Below, piece by piece: positions 1 through 9,091 of a stretch of 64,000 nt of DNA. The first letter of the stretch is position 1; the number at the start of each line of letters is the position of its first letter. The notes below the pieces were generated by a model, which was not told where the DNA came from, did no database searches, and saw only the letters and a list, made by a program, of their open reading frames with translations. This DNA comes from SYLG01 sp965226945 (GTDB lineage Bacteria; Planctomycetota; Planctomycetia; Gemmatales; Gemmataceae), in NCBI GenBank assembly GCA_965226945.1, contig OZ245717.1, forward strand, positions 1,550,001 through 1,614,000, in the 5' to 3' direction. Position numbers and translations under genes: made by a program.

Positions 1-514
1 CATGGCGCCCGCCTCGCGCCGGATCACCATGAGTCATCCCCTCGGTGAAGCCGCAGCGGCAGGCCTCCCCTTCCCACCATTTGCCCGTTTGCAAGGTTTT
101 GTAACCGCGCTCCCCCAGCAGTTTGACCAGCGAGGGCTTTTCATTAAATCGTGCCACCATTTTGGCACGGTCGGCCAAAAACCGGGGATCCTTCATCGCC
201 TGACCGAGATTCCATCCAACCGGCAAGGCCGGGTCATTGCTCGTGATGCCATGATCCTGCGGCCAAAGTCCGGTCATGATCGAAGCGAGGCTAGCGCGGC
301 ACAAACTGGTGGGGACATAGCCCCGTTCAAAAACCAGCGAATCCGCGGCCAGCCTGTCCAGATTCGGGGTCTTGATCTGCGGATGGCCCATGAACCCGTA
401 ATCGGTCCACGCCTGATCGTCGCCCAGGATCAACAGCACATTGGGCGAACCGGCCGCGACGATGCCCGCCATGGCCACGAGGAACGCGCATGCCGCCACC
501 AGCTTTGCAAACAT
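1..514 (-). CDS. Sulfatase family protein (3' part cut off by window edge)
   Basis: Only the first 171 codons lie in the window; the gene runs off at position 1. A hydrophobic N-terminus (about residues 4-21) is a signal peptide, so the product is exported. The sulfatase fold start is clear: PNVLLILGDDQ with the metal-binding Asp pair at D32-D33, then TPNLDRLA. The formylglycine segment reads SLCRASLASIMTG with Cys72. Classical type I sulfatases have C-x-P/A-x-R; here Ala is at +2 but Leu replaces the Arg at +4. The TG end of the motif and the downstream GKWWEG (equivalent to the GKWH segment) are kept. It follows the DUF1080 gene on the same strand after 60 bp, a common planctomycete pairing. 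Substrate cannot be told; whether the Cys is converted to formylglycine is uncertain because of the missing Arg. Confidence 0.85.
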   Translation of the reverse strand, partial: MFAKLVAACAFLVAMAGIVAAGSPNVLLILGDDQAWTDYGFMGHPQIKTPNLDRLAADSLVFERGYVPTSLCRASLASIMTGLWPQDHGITSNDPALPVGWNLGQAMKDPRFLADRAKMVARFNEKPSLVKLLGERGYKTLQTGKWWEGEACRCGFTEGMTHGDPARGGRH

Positions 515-574
515 GGAGAAGTTCCTCGACGAATCCGATCGACCAAGGGAACCTTAAGAAACGCTCCGGCGCGA

Positions 575-1354
575 TCAATCGAGTGGCGTGACCATCACCC
601 TGCGAATGAGGCATTCGGCCCCCTCGGATTGAAACTGGATCTTCCCTTTGGACACCGTCAGGCCGCTGGCCTTGGAAACGATTACCCCGTTGAGCTTCGC
701 CTCAAGCGAGTTGCCGGGAAGTTCGACCACCAGGCGATTCCACTGCTTGAGCGGTTTTTCGACATCGTTCTTGCCGCGAAAATCGATGACATTTTCCCAG
801 GCCGGGTCGCGGTCAAACCAGAGCAGCCGCGTGGCCGGCGGAAAATCGAGGAGCTTAGCACCTTCCTTCCAGTATTTGCCGGTCTTTTTCCCCCAGGGCC
901 TCTCCTCCGCTTGTGCCTTGAACAGGTACTGTTTGTTCGAACCGGTAATCGAAAGATCCCCGGTCCCCCCTTCGATCATGTTGACCTGAAAGCCATCCTG
1001 CCAGCTTCCGCCCACTTTGCCGTCCGGCCCCGTCGAGTGCACAAGCAGGCCGCAGTCCCTCGCCACCTTTTCTCGCGGCGGCCAGACCTTGCCGCCCCAG
1101 GCGAATTCGACTTCGATGCGGTAGTTGGAGAATTCCTCACGCGAGACGAGTCCACCCCAGTCGCGCCCGGCAATGCGCAGCACCCCGTCCTTGACCGTGA
1201 AATTGCCGTTGGGATCCTTGTCCTTGCCATGCTCCTTGAGCCAGGTGTAAAACCGGCTCGTGTCCTTGCCATCAAACAGAGCGATGGGTTCTCCGGCCTG
1301 GGACAAACCAAGCGCCGCCAAGAACAAGAATGCGATACCGCAAGTCCACTTCAT
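575..1354 (-). CDS. DUF1080 (3-keto-disaccharide hydrolase-like) secreted protein
   Basis: 259 residues from the ATG at 1354; a longer reading upstream exists, but this start gives a clean signal peptide (MKWTCGIAFLFLAALGLSQA). After it comes the family hallmark IALFDGKDTSRFYTWL, then a concanavalin-like beta-sandwich with NFTVKDGVLRI, the GLLVH strand and a C-terminal KIQFQSEGAECLIRRVMVTPLD. DUF1080 (Pfam 3-keto-disaccharide_hydrolase) proteins are exported sugar-binding or hydrolytic proteins greatly expanded in planctomycetes; the exact substrate is unknown. It sits between the frameshifted HtrA gene (101 bp upstream) and the sulfatase (60 bp downstream), all on the minus strand, which suggests polysaccharide breakdown. 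Confidence 0.88.
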   Translation of the reverse strand: MKWTCGIAFLFLAALGLSQAGEPIALFDGKDTSRFYTWLKEHGKDKDPNGNFTVKDGVLRIAGRDWGGLVSREEFSNYRIEVEFAWGGKVWPPREKVARDCGLLVHSTGPDGKVGGSWQDGFQVNMIEGGTGDLSITGSNKQYLFKAQAEERPWGKKTGKYWKEGAKLLDFPPATRLLWFDRDPAWENVIDFRGKNDVEKPLKQWNRLVVELPGNSLEAKLNGVIVSKASGLTVSKGKIQFQSEGAECLIRRVMVTPLD

Positions 1355-1455
1355 AAGCTCGACACCCAATTCAAAAGGACGGATGCAAAAAGCCGCGTCG
1401 CCGGAATTTGTTGGAGTTTGTGGGAATTTGCTCGAACGGCACGAACCGAATTCGC

Positions 1456-2657
1456 TCACTGCTCCGGGCGTTCCGCCTTGGATTGCGGTGCCGAAACGGG
1501 AATCTTGACGGTGCGCTTCGTGCCGTCGCGGCCCATGACGATCAGCACCGCTTCCTCTCCCGGCTTCTTCTTGCGCAGGGCCGCTTCAAGGTCCACGGTC
1601 CGGTTGGTCTCGACTCCGTCGCACGACTGAATCAGATCTCCAATCAACGTGCTCCCCCGGCGGCTTTGCTTCACGCCTTCCAGTCCAGCCGCTTCAGCCT
1701 CGCTGCCGGGACGCACGCGGGAAATCATCACCCCTTTGAGCCGGAGGGAAGCGGTGATTTGATCGGAAAGGTAGGTCAAGCCCTCGATCTCCGTACCCAT
1801 GATCCTGCCGTTGCGGATCAACTGAGGCACGATCTTGTTCACTTCATCGACCGGCACGGCGAAACCGACACCGGCCGAGCCGCCTCCCGGACTGATGATC
1901 GCCGTGTTGACCCCGATGAGGCGGCCGGCGCTATCCAGGAGCGGTCCGCCGGAATTACCCGGATTGATCGCCGCGTCGGTCTGCACCAGGTTGCCCAATA
2001 CCGTCCCGTCATCTCCTTGAAGGGAACGGTCCAAGGCACTGATGATTCCCGTGGTCAGCGTCTGATCGAGGCCGAACGGGTTGCCGATGGCAAACACCTT
2101 CTGTCCTACCTTCAGGTCGTTGGATGCCCCAATGGGGAGCGGCTGAAACTTGCGTCCTGGTGCCGAAATCTGCAGCACCGCGATGTCGGAGTCGGGATAG
2201 GTGCCGACCACTTTCGCCTTGTACGGGTTTTCTCGCCGGCCATGGTGACCTCGACTTCCGAGGCCCCCTTGATCACATGGTTATTGGTGACAATGAACCC
2301 GCGCTCATCCCAGACAAAGCCGGTACCGGTGCCGGCGGGGATGCGGAAAACATCCATCGACCAGCGCCCTTGCTTGACCACCTGGCTGGTGACGTTGACC
2401 ACCGACTCGCGCGAACGATTGTAAACATCGATCGTGGTCTGCTCGTCCTGGCCCAGATCGCCCCGGGGCGTAACGGGCCGCGGCGCGGCATCATACGACC
2501 TCGAGAAACCGCCGAAGCGATCCTGAATGGTCAGGTAGGCCTGATAGCAAAGGATGCCGAGAATCAACCCAAGCGTGAGCGTGGTGACGGGCCCGGGCAG
2601 TTGCCAGGGCTGCCGGAGACGGGGGCGATTCCAGGGATCGGTGTAGTCGTTGGCCAT
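1456..2657 (-). pseudogene. HtrA/DegP-like membrane-anchored serine protease, interrupted by a frameshift
   Basis: The N-terminal part starts at ATG 2657 (MANDYTDPWNRP), with one transmembrane segment at about residues 24-44 and the protease core up to VTNNHVI (catalytic His) and the strand ending TMAGEK. The frame then breaks. One frame over, reading resumes as PYKAKVVGTYPDSDIAVLQI (catalytic Asp), followed by GNSGGPL (catalytic Ser) and one PDZ domain ending at 1456. The break lies at the four-T run 2228-2231 (AAAA on the coding strand); one base is missing or two are extra there. All three catalytic residues and the PDZ domain survive, so this is either a recent mutation, programmed slippage or a homopolymer sequencing error. 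If intact it would be a periplasmic quality-control protease of about 400 residues, next to clpB. Confidence 0.85.
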
Positions 2658-2733
2658 GATGCTCGCCCCGCCCTTTTCCCTTGATCGGACCTACCCCTTT
2701 GAGGACCAAATCCGCCTCAAATGGAGGCCCGAA

Positions 2734-5328
2734 TTAGACGTTGAAGGTGTACTCTTCGCCGCGGCCCAGATCGACTTTGACTGCCTGCCCATCCTTGATC
2801 GACCCATCCAAGAGTTTACGAGCAATCCGCGTCTCCAACTCTTTTTGGATCGTCCTTTTCAAGGGACGCGCGCCGAAAGCCGGGTCATACCCCTCTTCAA
2901 CCAGCTTGGTCTTCGCCTTTTCGCTGACTTCGAGGGTGATCGAACGCTCCGCCAGGCGCTTACGCAAGCGATCGAGTTGGATCTCGATGATCCGCATCAG
3001 ATCGGCCTCGGTCAGCGCATGGAAGACGATCGTGTCGTCGATCCGGTTGAGGAACTCGGGGCGGAAGTGCTTTTTGAGCTCCTCGAGCACCGAATCCTTC
3101 ATCCTGTCATAGACTTCACCGATGTGGGTGCCCTTGTATTGCAGAATTCTTTGACTTCCGATGTTGGAAGTCAAAATGATCAGCGTGTTTTTGAAATCGA
3201 CAATGCGCCCCTGGCCGTCGGTCAAACGCCCATCGTCCAGGACCTGCAGCAGGATGTTGAAGACATCGTGGTGCGCTTTTTCGATTTCGTCGAACAAGAG
3301 CACGCAGTAAGGCTTGCGCCTGACCGCTTCGGTCAGTTGGCCCCCCTCTTCGAAGCCGACATAGCCCGGCGGCGCGCCGATCAGCCTCGAAACGGTGTGT
3401 TTCTCTTGATATTCGGACATATCGATGCGGATCATCGACCGTTCGTCATCAAACAGGCATTCGGCGAGCGCGCGCGCCAGTTCGGTTTTGCCCACGCCTG
3501 TCGGCCCTAAGAAAATGAACGAGCCGATCGGCCGCGCCGGATCCTTGAGGCCCGATCGCGCCCGAAGGATCGCGTCGGCCACGGCAACGACCGCCTCGTC
3601 CTGGCCAATCACCCGCCGATGCAGTTCCTCGGCCAGCCCCAGGATTTTTTGTTTTTCCCCTTCCATCAACTTGTCGACCGGGATCCCGGTCCAGCGGCTG
3701 ACCACGGCGCCGATGTCGTCGGCGTCGACTTCTTCCTTGATCAGGCGCGGACCGCCGGTGCGATTGGCGACCTTTTCTTCGGCCGCCTTGAGCTTGCGTT
3801 CCAATTCGCCAAGGACGCCGTATTTCAACTCGGCCGCCTTGTTCAGGTCGTACTGGCGTTCCGCTTTTTCGATGGCGAGCTTGGTGTCATCGATTTCCTG
3901 GCGAATTTTGCGCTGCGCCTGGATGACGGAATTCTCCGCCTCCCATTCGGCTTGCAGCGCGTCGGCCTGGCCGGTGAGGTCGGCGACTTCCTTTTCCAGT
4001 TTCTTGGTGCGTTCACGGCTGGCGGCATCGTCTTCCTTGCGCAAGGCGACCAGTTCGATTTCCAACTGGAGTTTGCGCCTGAGTACCTCGTCGAGCTTGG
4101 CCGGCTTGGAATCGATTTCGGTGCGGAGTTTGGCGGCCGATTCGTCAATCAGGTCGATCGCCTTGTCGGGCAAAAACCGGTCGGTGATGTACCGGTTGGA
4201 AAGCACGGCCGCGGCGACCAAGGCGGCATCCTTGATGCGCACGCCATGATGCTGTTCGTAGCGGTCTCGCAGGCCGCGCAGAATGGAGATCGTGTCTTCT
4301 ACCGTCGGCTGATCGACCTGCACCGGTTGGAACCGCCGCTCAAGCGCCGGATCTTTTTCGATGTGCTGGCGGTATTCATCAAGCGTGGTGGCGCCAATGC
4401 AGTGCAGCTCGCCGCGCGCGAGCATCGGTTTGAGCAAATTGCCGGCATCCATCGCGCCATCGCCTTTGCCGGCGCCGACCACGGTGTGCAGTTCATCGAT
4501 GAAAAGGATGATCTGGCCTTCGGCCGATTGCACTTCCTTGAGCACCGCCTTGAGGCGCTCTTCGAATTCGCCGCGGAATTTCGCCCCGGCGATCAACGCT
4601 CCCATATCCAGCGAGACAATGCGACGATTTTTCAGCCCCTCGGGCACGTCACCGCGCACAATGCGCTGCGCCAACCCTTCGGCGATGGCCGTCTTGCCCA
4701 CGCCCGGCTCACCGATGAGTACAGGATTATTTTTGGTGCGCCGCGAAAGCACCTGAATCACGCGGCGGATCTCCTCGTCGCGGCCGATGACCGGGTCGAG
4801 TTTCCCCTGGGTCGCCATCTCGGTCAGATCACGGCCATACTTCGTCAGCGCTTCGTAGGTCGCCTCGGGGTTCTGCGTCGTGATCCGCTGATTGCCCCGC
4901 ACCTCCTGCAGCGCCTTGAGCACCTTGGCGGGACTCGCCTTGCCTTCCTTGAGGATCCTGCCCGCCGCGCCGCCATCTTCAAGCAGCGCCAAAAGCAGAT
5001 GCTCCACGGACACAAAGTCATCTTTGAATTTCTTGGCTTCTTCCTCGGCGCGCTGGCTCAAGCGCAGCATGCGCGAACCAATCCCCACGCGCTCGTCCCC
5101 GCCCGCCTGCTTGGGCAGCTTTTGTACTTCCTGTTCGATGCGTTGATGCAGCGCTTCGACCGGCACTTCGGCCTTACGCAGAATCGCCGAGGTGAGCCCT
5201 TGCTCCTGTTCGAGCAGGGCAAGTAAGAGATGTTCCGGCTCCATAGCGCGCTGGCCAAACTTCTGCGCCAGTTTCACCCCGTTTTGTAGCGCCTCGCCTG
5301 CCTTTTCCGTGTATTTGTTCAGATCCAT
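2734..5328 (-). CDS. clpB: ATP-dependent disaggregase ClpB
   Basis: 864 residues, full family length. Two Clp_N repeats (about 1-145) are followed by AAA+ domain 1 with Walker A GEPGVGKT at 206-213 and the arginine-finger region, the long charged coiled-coil middle domain (about 400-530, rich in Glu/Lys/Arg) that distinguishes ClpB from ClpA and ClpC, and AAA+ domain 2 with a second Walker A (GPTGVGKT, about residue 605), VLLFDEIEKAH and the C-terminal D2-small domain with GARPLKR. ClpB pulls aggregated proteins apart with DnaK in the cytoplasm. The start is supported by GGGAG six bases before the ATG. It begins 120 bp downstream of oleD and is followed after 76 bp by the HtrA-like gene, a plausible stress pair. 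No CIRCE element was seen in the upstream gap. Confidence 0.97.
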   Translation of the reverse strand: MDLNKYTEKAGEALQNGVKLAQKFGQRAMEPEHLLLALLEQEQGLTSAILRKAEVPVEALHQRIEQEVQKLPKQAGGDERVGIGSRMLRLSQRAEEEAKKFKDDFVSVEHLLLALLEDGGAAGRILKEGKASPAKVLKALQEVRGNQRITTQNPEATYEALTKYGRDLTEMATQGKLDPVIGRDEEIRRVIQVLSRRTKNNPVLIGEPGVGKTAIAEGLAQRIVRGDVPEGLKNRRIVSLDMGALIAGAKFRGEFEERLKAVLKEVQSAEGQIILFIDELHTVVGAGKGDGAMDAGNLLKPMLARGELHCIGATTLDEYRQHIEKDPALERRFQPVQVDQPTVEDTISILRGLRDRYEQHHGVRIKDAALVAAAVLSNRYITDRFLPDKAIDLIDESAAKLRTEIDSKPAKLDEVLRRKLQLEIELVALRKEDDAASRERTKKLEKEVADLTGQADALQAEWEAENSVIQAQRKIRQEIDDTKLAIEKAERQYDLNKAAELKYGVLGELERKLKAAEEKVANRTGGPRLIKEEVDADDIGAVVSRWTGIPVDKLMEGEKQKILGLAEELHRRVIGQDEAVVAVADAILRARSGLKDPARPIGSFIFLGPTGVGKTELARALAECLFDDERSMIRIDMSEYQEKHTVSRLIGAPPGYVGFEEGGQLTEAVRRKPYCVLLFDEIEKAHHDVFNILLQVLDDGRLTDGQGRIVDFKNTLIILTSNIGSQRILQYKGTHIGEVYDRMKDSVLEELKKHFRPEFLNRIDDTIVFHALTEADLMRIIEIQLDRLRKRLAERSITLEVSEKAKTKLVEEGYDPAFGARPLKRTIQKELETRIARKLLDGSIKDGQAVKVDLGRGEEYTFNV

Positions 5329-5448
5329 GCGATACTCCCGATGGGTTCAATGGAATTGACCTCGATGATCAACTCCTATGCACAAAGCGTACCTAGAAAA
5401 GGCGCTTTTGACGAAAACCTGCAACTCATAGCAGACCAGGGAGATAAA

Positions 5449-6480
5449 TCAGGAACCGGCGCAAAGAGTGAAGCCGGTATCTGGCATTTTGACAGCCTTA
5501 AGCGACTGTTTCAGCCGTTCCAGACCAGACGCGAGGCTTACCTTGGCCTGATATCCCAGGTCTCTTTTGGCTTTGGAAAGGTCGAACCAGTGCTCGCGCG
5601 CCAGTTGCTGCACCACGAATTTCGTCAGCAACGGTTCCGACGCGGAGGATTTACCCTGGGCGCGCAGTTCCAACCACCAGGCCAGCGCCGAGGCCGCCCA
5701 TTCGGAAACGGTGGGGATCGCCGCCGGCAGGCCGGCCACTTCGAGAAAGCGGCCGAACAACTCGGCGATTGGCATCGGCTCGCCATTGGAAATAAAATAG
5801 GCCTGGCCCGAACAGGCGGTCCCTGGAGCGAGTTTTTCCAGCGCCAATCGATGCGCCAAGGCGGCGTTGTCGATGTAGGTCGTGTCGATGCGGTTGGTGC
5901 CCGAACCGACCAGGCGAAGCCTGCCGGATAGCGCCCGGGCCCAAAGCCTTGGAAGCAAATGAGGGTCGCCCGGTCCCCAGATCAGATGAGGGCGCAACGC
6001 CACCGTGGCGAGTTCTGGACCGTTGGCCGCCAGAACCTCTTGCTCGGCCAGGGCCTTCGTACGGGAATACTGCGTCAAATACGACTTGGGATAGGGAGCC
6101 TGGCTTTCGGCCAGGTTCGTTTCATCCTTGCCATCGAAGACGACGCTGGGAGAACTCGTGTGAACGAACTTGTCGATTCCCGCGGCCTTGACCGCCATCA
6201 ATAAGTTGCGTGTTCCCTGGACATTGACCGGCTCGTATTCCGACGCCGGTCCCCAGACTCCCGCCTTGGCCGCGGTGTGAATCACGGCGGCGCAACTTTC
6301 GACGGCTTGTTTCACCGTGGCCAGGTCGCGAACATCGCCGCGGATCTGCTCCACCTCCCACTGGTCCAGAACGGTCGAAGGCTGGCGGGAAAAACTGCGC
6401 ACCTTATGGCCGGCATCGAGGAGCTGGCGCACGATGGCACGGCCAAGAAACCCATTGCCCCCCGTGACAAGCACCTTCAT
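5449..6480 (-). CDS. oleD: OleD, NADPH-dependent 2-alkyl-3-ketoacid reductase
   Basis: 343 residues of the extended short-chain dehydrogenase family (3-beta-HSD/epimerase type). The N-terminal Rossmann motif TGGNGFLG gives G7-x-x-G10-x-x-G13. The catalytic Ser is in HTSSPSV (S109/S110) and the Tyr-x-x-x-Lys is Y138-SRT-K142. OleD reduces the beta-keto acid made by OleA to a 2-alkyl-3-hydroxyalkanoic acid in long-chain olefin synthesis. Taken alone the sequence would only be an NAD(P)-dependent epimerase/reductase; the OleD call rests on its place as last gene of an oleABCD operon. Its ATG overlaps the oleC stop (ATGA at 6477-6480), implying translational coupling. Confidence 0.9.
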   Translation of the reverse strand: MKVLVTGGNGFLGRAIVRQLLDAGHKVRSFSRQPSTVLDQWEVEQIRGDVRDLATVKQAVESCAAVIHTAAKAGVWGPASEYEPVNVQGTRNLLMAVKAAGIDKFVHTSSPSVVFDGKDETNLAESQAPYPKSYLTQYSRTKALAEQEVLAANGPELATVALRPHLIWGPGDPHLLPRLWARALSGRLRLVGSGTNRIDTTYIDNAALAHRLALEKLAPGTACSGQAYFISNGEPMPIAELFGRFLEVAGLPAAIPTVSEWAASALAWWLELRAQGKSSASEPLLTKFVVQQLAREHWFDLSKAKRDLGYQAKVSLASGLERLKQSLKAVKMPDTGFTLCAGS

Positions 6481-8126
6481 GGCAACCGCCTCGCCGCCCA
6501 GATCGCCAGCTTTTCGCGCTGGATCTTGGAATTATGGCGGATATCGACTGGAAAGGAATGATGCCTCAGGAATGCTTCGATCCGGGACGCGCCAGGATGG
6601 GCTAAAGCTCTTTCCTTGAGCTCGGGCAGTAACCGGCCCCAGGAGACCGTCCCCTCCGGCTCGACGCACAAAACGACATGGATTTGCCCATGTTTGCGCG
6701 CCCCCACCAGCGCGGTGCGCCTGACCCCCTTCAGACCGGTGAAGATCCCTTCGATCGATTCGGTGAAAAGCGTGCCCGTGGGCCCCTGCACCCGCTGAGA
6801 CTTGCGTCCGCACATCCACAAACGGCCCTGCTCGTCGAGATGGCCGACATCGCCCATGCGGTGAAACAAGGCGCCGCCCGGACCCATCGCCTTGTGCAGC
6901 TCCGTCAGATCGGGCCGCCCAAAATACTCCTCGGTGACGATCGGCCCCGAGACGGTGATCTCGCCGATAATCCCCGCAGGCAAGACATCGTCTTCCTCGA
7001 ATGAATCGACCGGCAGATCGGAAATCGGCAGGATGCGCACCTGGATCCCTGGCAAGGGAAAACCAACGCACACTCCCTGGCCTTTCCGCGTCTCTTCACG
7101 GGTGTGATTGAGGATCTCCTCGCCATGAATCGACGAAACCGGCAGCGCCTCGGTAGCGCCATAGGGAGTGTGAACATCGACCCCCGGCCGTAGCAGCATG
7201 CGCGTTTTTTCGACGATATCGAACGGCACCGGCGCCCCCGCCGAAACGACCCGCTTCAAGGTGGGCAGCTTGATCCCGCGCGGCACGGCGTAAGTACATA
7301 GCCGCCGTAATAGCGCGGGCGAGCCAAAAAGCGTCGTCGCCCGATGTTCCTTGATCATGTGAATCAACATGGCCGGATTCACTCGGCCCGGCCGGGTGAA
7401 ATCCATCTGGGGGATCGTTTCGCGCATACCCAGGGCCGGTCCAAACAGGCCAAAGAGCGGGAAGGTGGGAATGTCGACATCCCCGGCGCCCAGGTGAAAC
7501 TGATTGCCGAGCATGCGCAACTGGGCATGAAAATGGCGATGCTGGTAAACGACCCCCTTGGCCGGGCCGGTGCTGCCGGAGGTGAATAGGATCGCGGCGG
7601 GATGATGGCCGGGATCGGGCAAGTCGCGCGTGCGCGCCTTCTGGCCAAGCAGTTGCACGCCGTTCAAGGCGATCCCCGCTCCAGGCAGGGTGAAGCCGAC
7701 CTGAATGGGCAGGCGCACCGTTTCGCGGCCCCAGCCAAAAAGCAGCCGCGCCAGATGCGCCTTGGCGACCCCGATGAAAGCGACCGGACCGGCCTGTTTC
7801 AAGCAATGGCCAAGCGAGCGGATTCCGATGCCCGGGTCGATAAGTACCGGCGTGGCACCCAGGCGAAACAGCGCGAAGATGGCGGCGTAGGAATCAAGCG
7901 ACGGCGGCACGAATACCGCCACACGATCCCCTGGGCGAATGCCAAGACTGGCCATCCCCATGGCCAGTTCGATCGTCTGGCCCTTCAGCTCGCCGTAGGT
8001 GACAGCCCGCTCATAGCGGCGAAAACCGGGAATGACCGGTTCGTGAATGGCGATTTCCAAGGGTCTGAGAAAGGCCTGGCGATCAAGCGCGCTGACAATG
8101 TTTTTGTCCCCGGGCCCGGCAGCCAT
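6477..8126 (-). CDS. oleC: OleC, beta-lactone synthetase (AMP-forming ligase family)
   Basis: 549 residues from the ATG at 8126, which overlaps the oleB stop as TAATG; a longer upstream start would run well into oleB and is less likely. ANL-superfamily signatures are present: the P-loop ILFTSGSTGPAKG (TSGSTG near 182-187), the adenine-binding TPYGATEALPV, the GDVGHLDEQGRLWMCGRKS hinge region, and a C-terminal lysine in the HNSKIQREK stretch. In ole clusters this enzyme activates the beta-hydroxy acid with ATP and cyclises it to a cis-beta-lactone. By sequence alone it resembles a fatty acyl-CoA ligase; the neighbours oleB and oleD on each side decide the assignment. It is not fused to oleB, unlike the actinobacterial arrangement. 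Confidence 0.92.
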   Translation of the reverse strand: MAAGPGDKNIVSALDRQAFLRPLEIAIHEPVIPGFRRYERAVTYGELKGQTIELAMGMASLGIRPGDRVAVFVPPSLDSYAAIFALFRLGATPVLIDPGIGIRSLGHCLKQAGPVAFIGVAKAHLARLLFGWGRETVRLPIQVGFTLPGAGIALNGVQLLGQKARTRDLPDPGHHPAAILFTSGSTGPAKGVVYQHRHFHAQLRMLGNQFHLGAGDVDIPTFPLFGLFGPALGMRETIPQMDFTRPGRVNPAMLIHMIKEHRATTLFGSPALLRRLCTYAVPRGIKLPTLKRVVSAGAPVPFDIVEKTRMLLRPGVDVHTPYGATEALPVSSIHGEEILNHTREETRKGQGVCVGFPLPGIQVRILPISDLPVDSFEEDDVLPAGIIGEITVSGPIVTEEYFGRPDLTELHKAMGPGGALFHRMGDVGHLDEQGRLWMCGRKSQRVQGPTGTLFTESIEGIFTGLKGVRRTALVGARKHGQIHVVLCVEPEGTVSWGRLLPELKERALAHPGASRIEAFLRHHSFPVDIRHNSKIQREKLAIWAARRLP

Positions 8127-9091
8127 TATCCACGCACCTCGGCCGTCGCGGGTTGGGCGGATGCCACCCAAGTCGAATTCTTGGCCAGAAAGGCGCGGAT
8201 GTCGGCAACCACACGATCCGGTTCATCCTCAAGCAGCCAGTGCCCCTTTTGCGCGTAGGGTATCGCCTGGGCCTTGGGAAAACGGTTTTGCCATTCGCGC
8301 AAAAAGTCGCCATCAAAAACAAAGTCCTTCAGGCCCCAGGGAAGGAGCATGGGCTTGTCTTTCAGGAAGACCAGTTTGTCTTCCGTTTGCTTCATCCGGT
8401 TCCAGGACCGGTGGCTTTCCTTGAGCGGAATGTCCTGCACGAATTCGTAGATCGAGCGGCGGCTGGCCCAGTCAGGGTGGGGCCCCAGGTAAGCGGCGCG
8501 AGCAACGGCCGAGAGCGGCTTGACGGTGCACCACTTCAGCGACCCGAGCAAAAACCCATTGAGGCCGCGCACAAGAAACTGGCCAATGAGCGCATTGCGG
8601 CACCAGGCGATCGAGCGGGGCAGCGGTTTGCCTGCCGGCAATCGAAAAGCCGCGGTATTCATGAATACGAGCGCGGCGACGCGGTCGGGGTGGTCCACCG
8701 CCCAGGAGGCCGCGACCATTCCGCCCCAGTCATGCGCCACCAGCGTCACGGGTTGATGGGGACTTACATGGTCGACCCAGGCGCCAAAATCGGCAACACG
8801 CGCGGACAAATCCCAGGAGTAATGGGCGGCAGGAGGACCGGACTGGCCGCAGCCAGCCTGATCGAGCGATAGCACGCGATAACTGTCGGAAAGTCCCTGG
8901 AAAAGCGGTCGAAATAAAACCGACCAGCTGGGATTGCCATGCAGGCAAACGAGCGGGGCTCCGGATCCTTTTTCATACCAGGCGAGCCGGCGGTTGCCGG
9001 CGTCGAAGTGCTTGGCGGGTACCGGCATCAGGCCGGACCAGTGAGGTTTTGCGGACACGATTGCTACCAGTCGATGCCAAGCATCAGGCAA
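8126..9091 (-). CDS. oleB: OleB, beta-lactone decarboxylase (alpha/beta hydrolase)
   Basis: Up to 321 residues of the haloalkane-dehalogenase branch of alpha/beta hydrolases. The oxyanion motif HGNPSW (about 51-56) and the nucleophile elbow AHDWGG with Asp121 (numbered from ATG 9091) match the Asp-nucleophile type; the late His is in KGHWLLEDEPDRV. OleB removes CO2 from the beta-lactone made by OleC to give the cis-olefin. The start is uncertain: ATG 9091 overlaps oleA by 28 bp, GTG 9058 follows the oleA stop by 5 bp, and ATG 9028 also fits; none has a strong Shine-Dalgarno sequence. The stop TAA overlaps the oleC start. Alone it could be called a haloalkane dehalogenase; context makes OleB much more likely. 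Confidence 0.9.
   Translation of the reverse strand: MPDAWHRLVAIVSAKPHWSGLMPVPAKHFDAGNRRLAWYEKGSGAPLVCLHGNPSWSVLFRPLFQGLSDSYRVLSLDQAGCGQSGPPAAHYSWDLSARVADFGAWVDHVSPHQPVTLVAHDWGGMVAASWAVDHPDRVAALVFMNTAAFRLPAGKPLPRSIAWCRNALIGQFLVRGLNGFLLGSLKWCTVKPLSAVARAAYLGPHPDWASRRSIYEFVQDIPLKESHRSWNRMKQTEDKLVFLKDKPMLLPWGLKDFVFDGDFLREWQNRFPKAQAIPYAQKGHWLLEDEPDRVVADIRAFLAKNSTWVASAQPATAEVRG

Noticed and set aside
2..1630. 542-codon open frame on the plus strand
   Set aside because: It is antisense to the sulfatase, DUF1080 and HtrA genes, whose protein families are clear; its translation has no recognisable domain. GC-rich genes often leave the opposite strand open.
3619..5226. 535-codon open frame on the plus strand
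   Set aside because: Fully antisense to clpB, with no domain similarity.
8126..9091. Haloalkane dehalogenase
   Set aside because: The fold fits, but its place between oleA and oleC with overlapping stop/start codons makes OleB beta-lactone decarboxylase far more likely.
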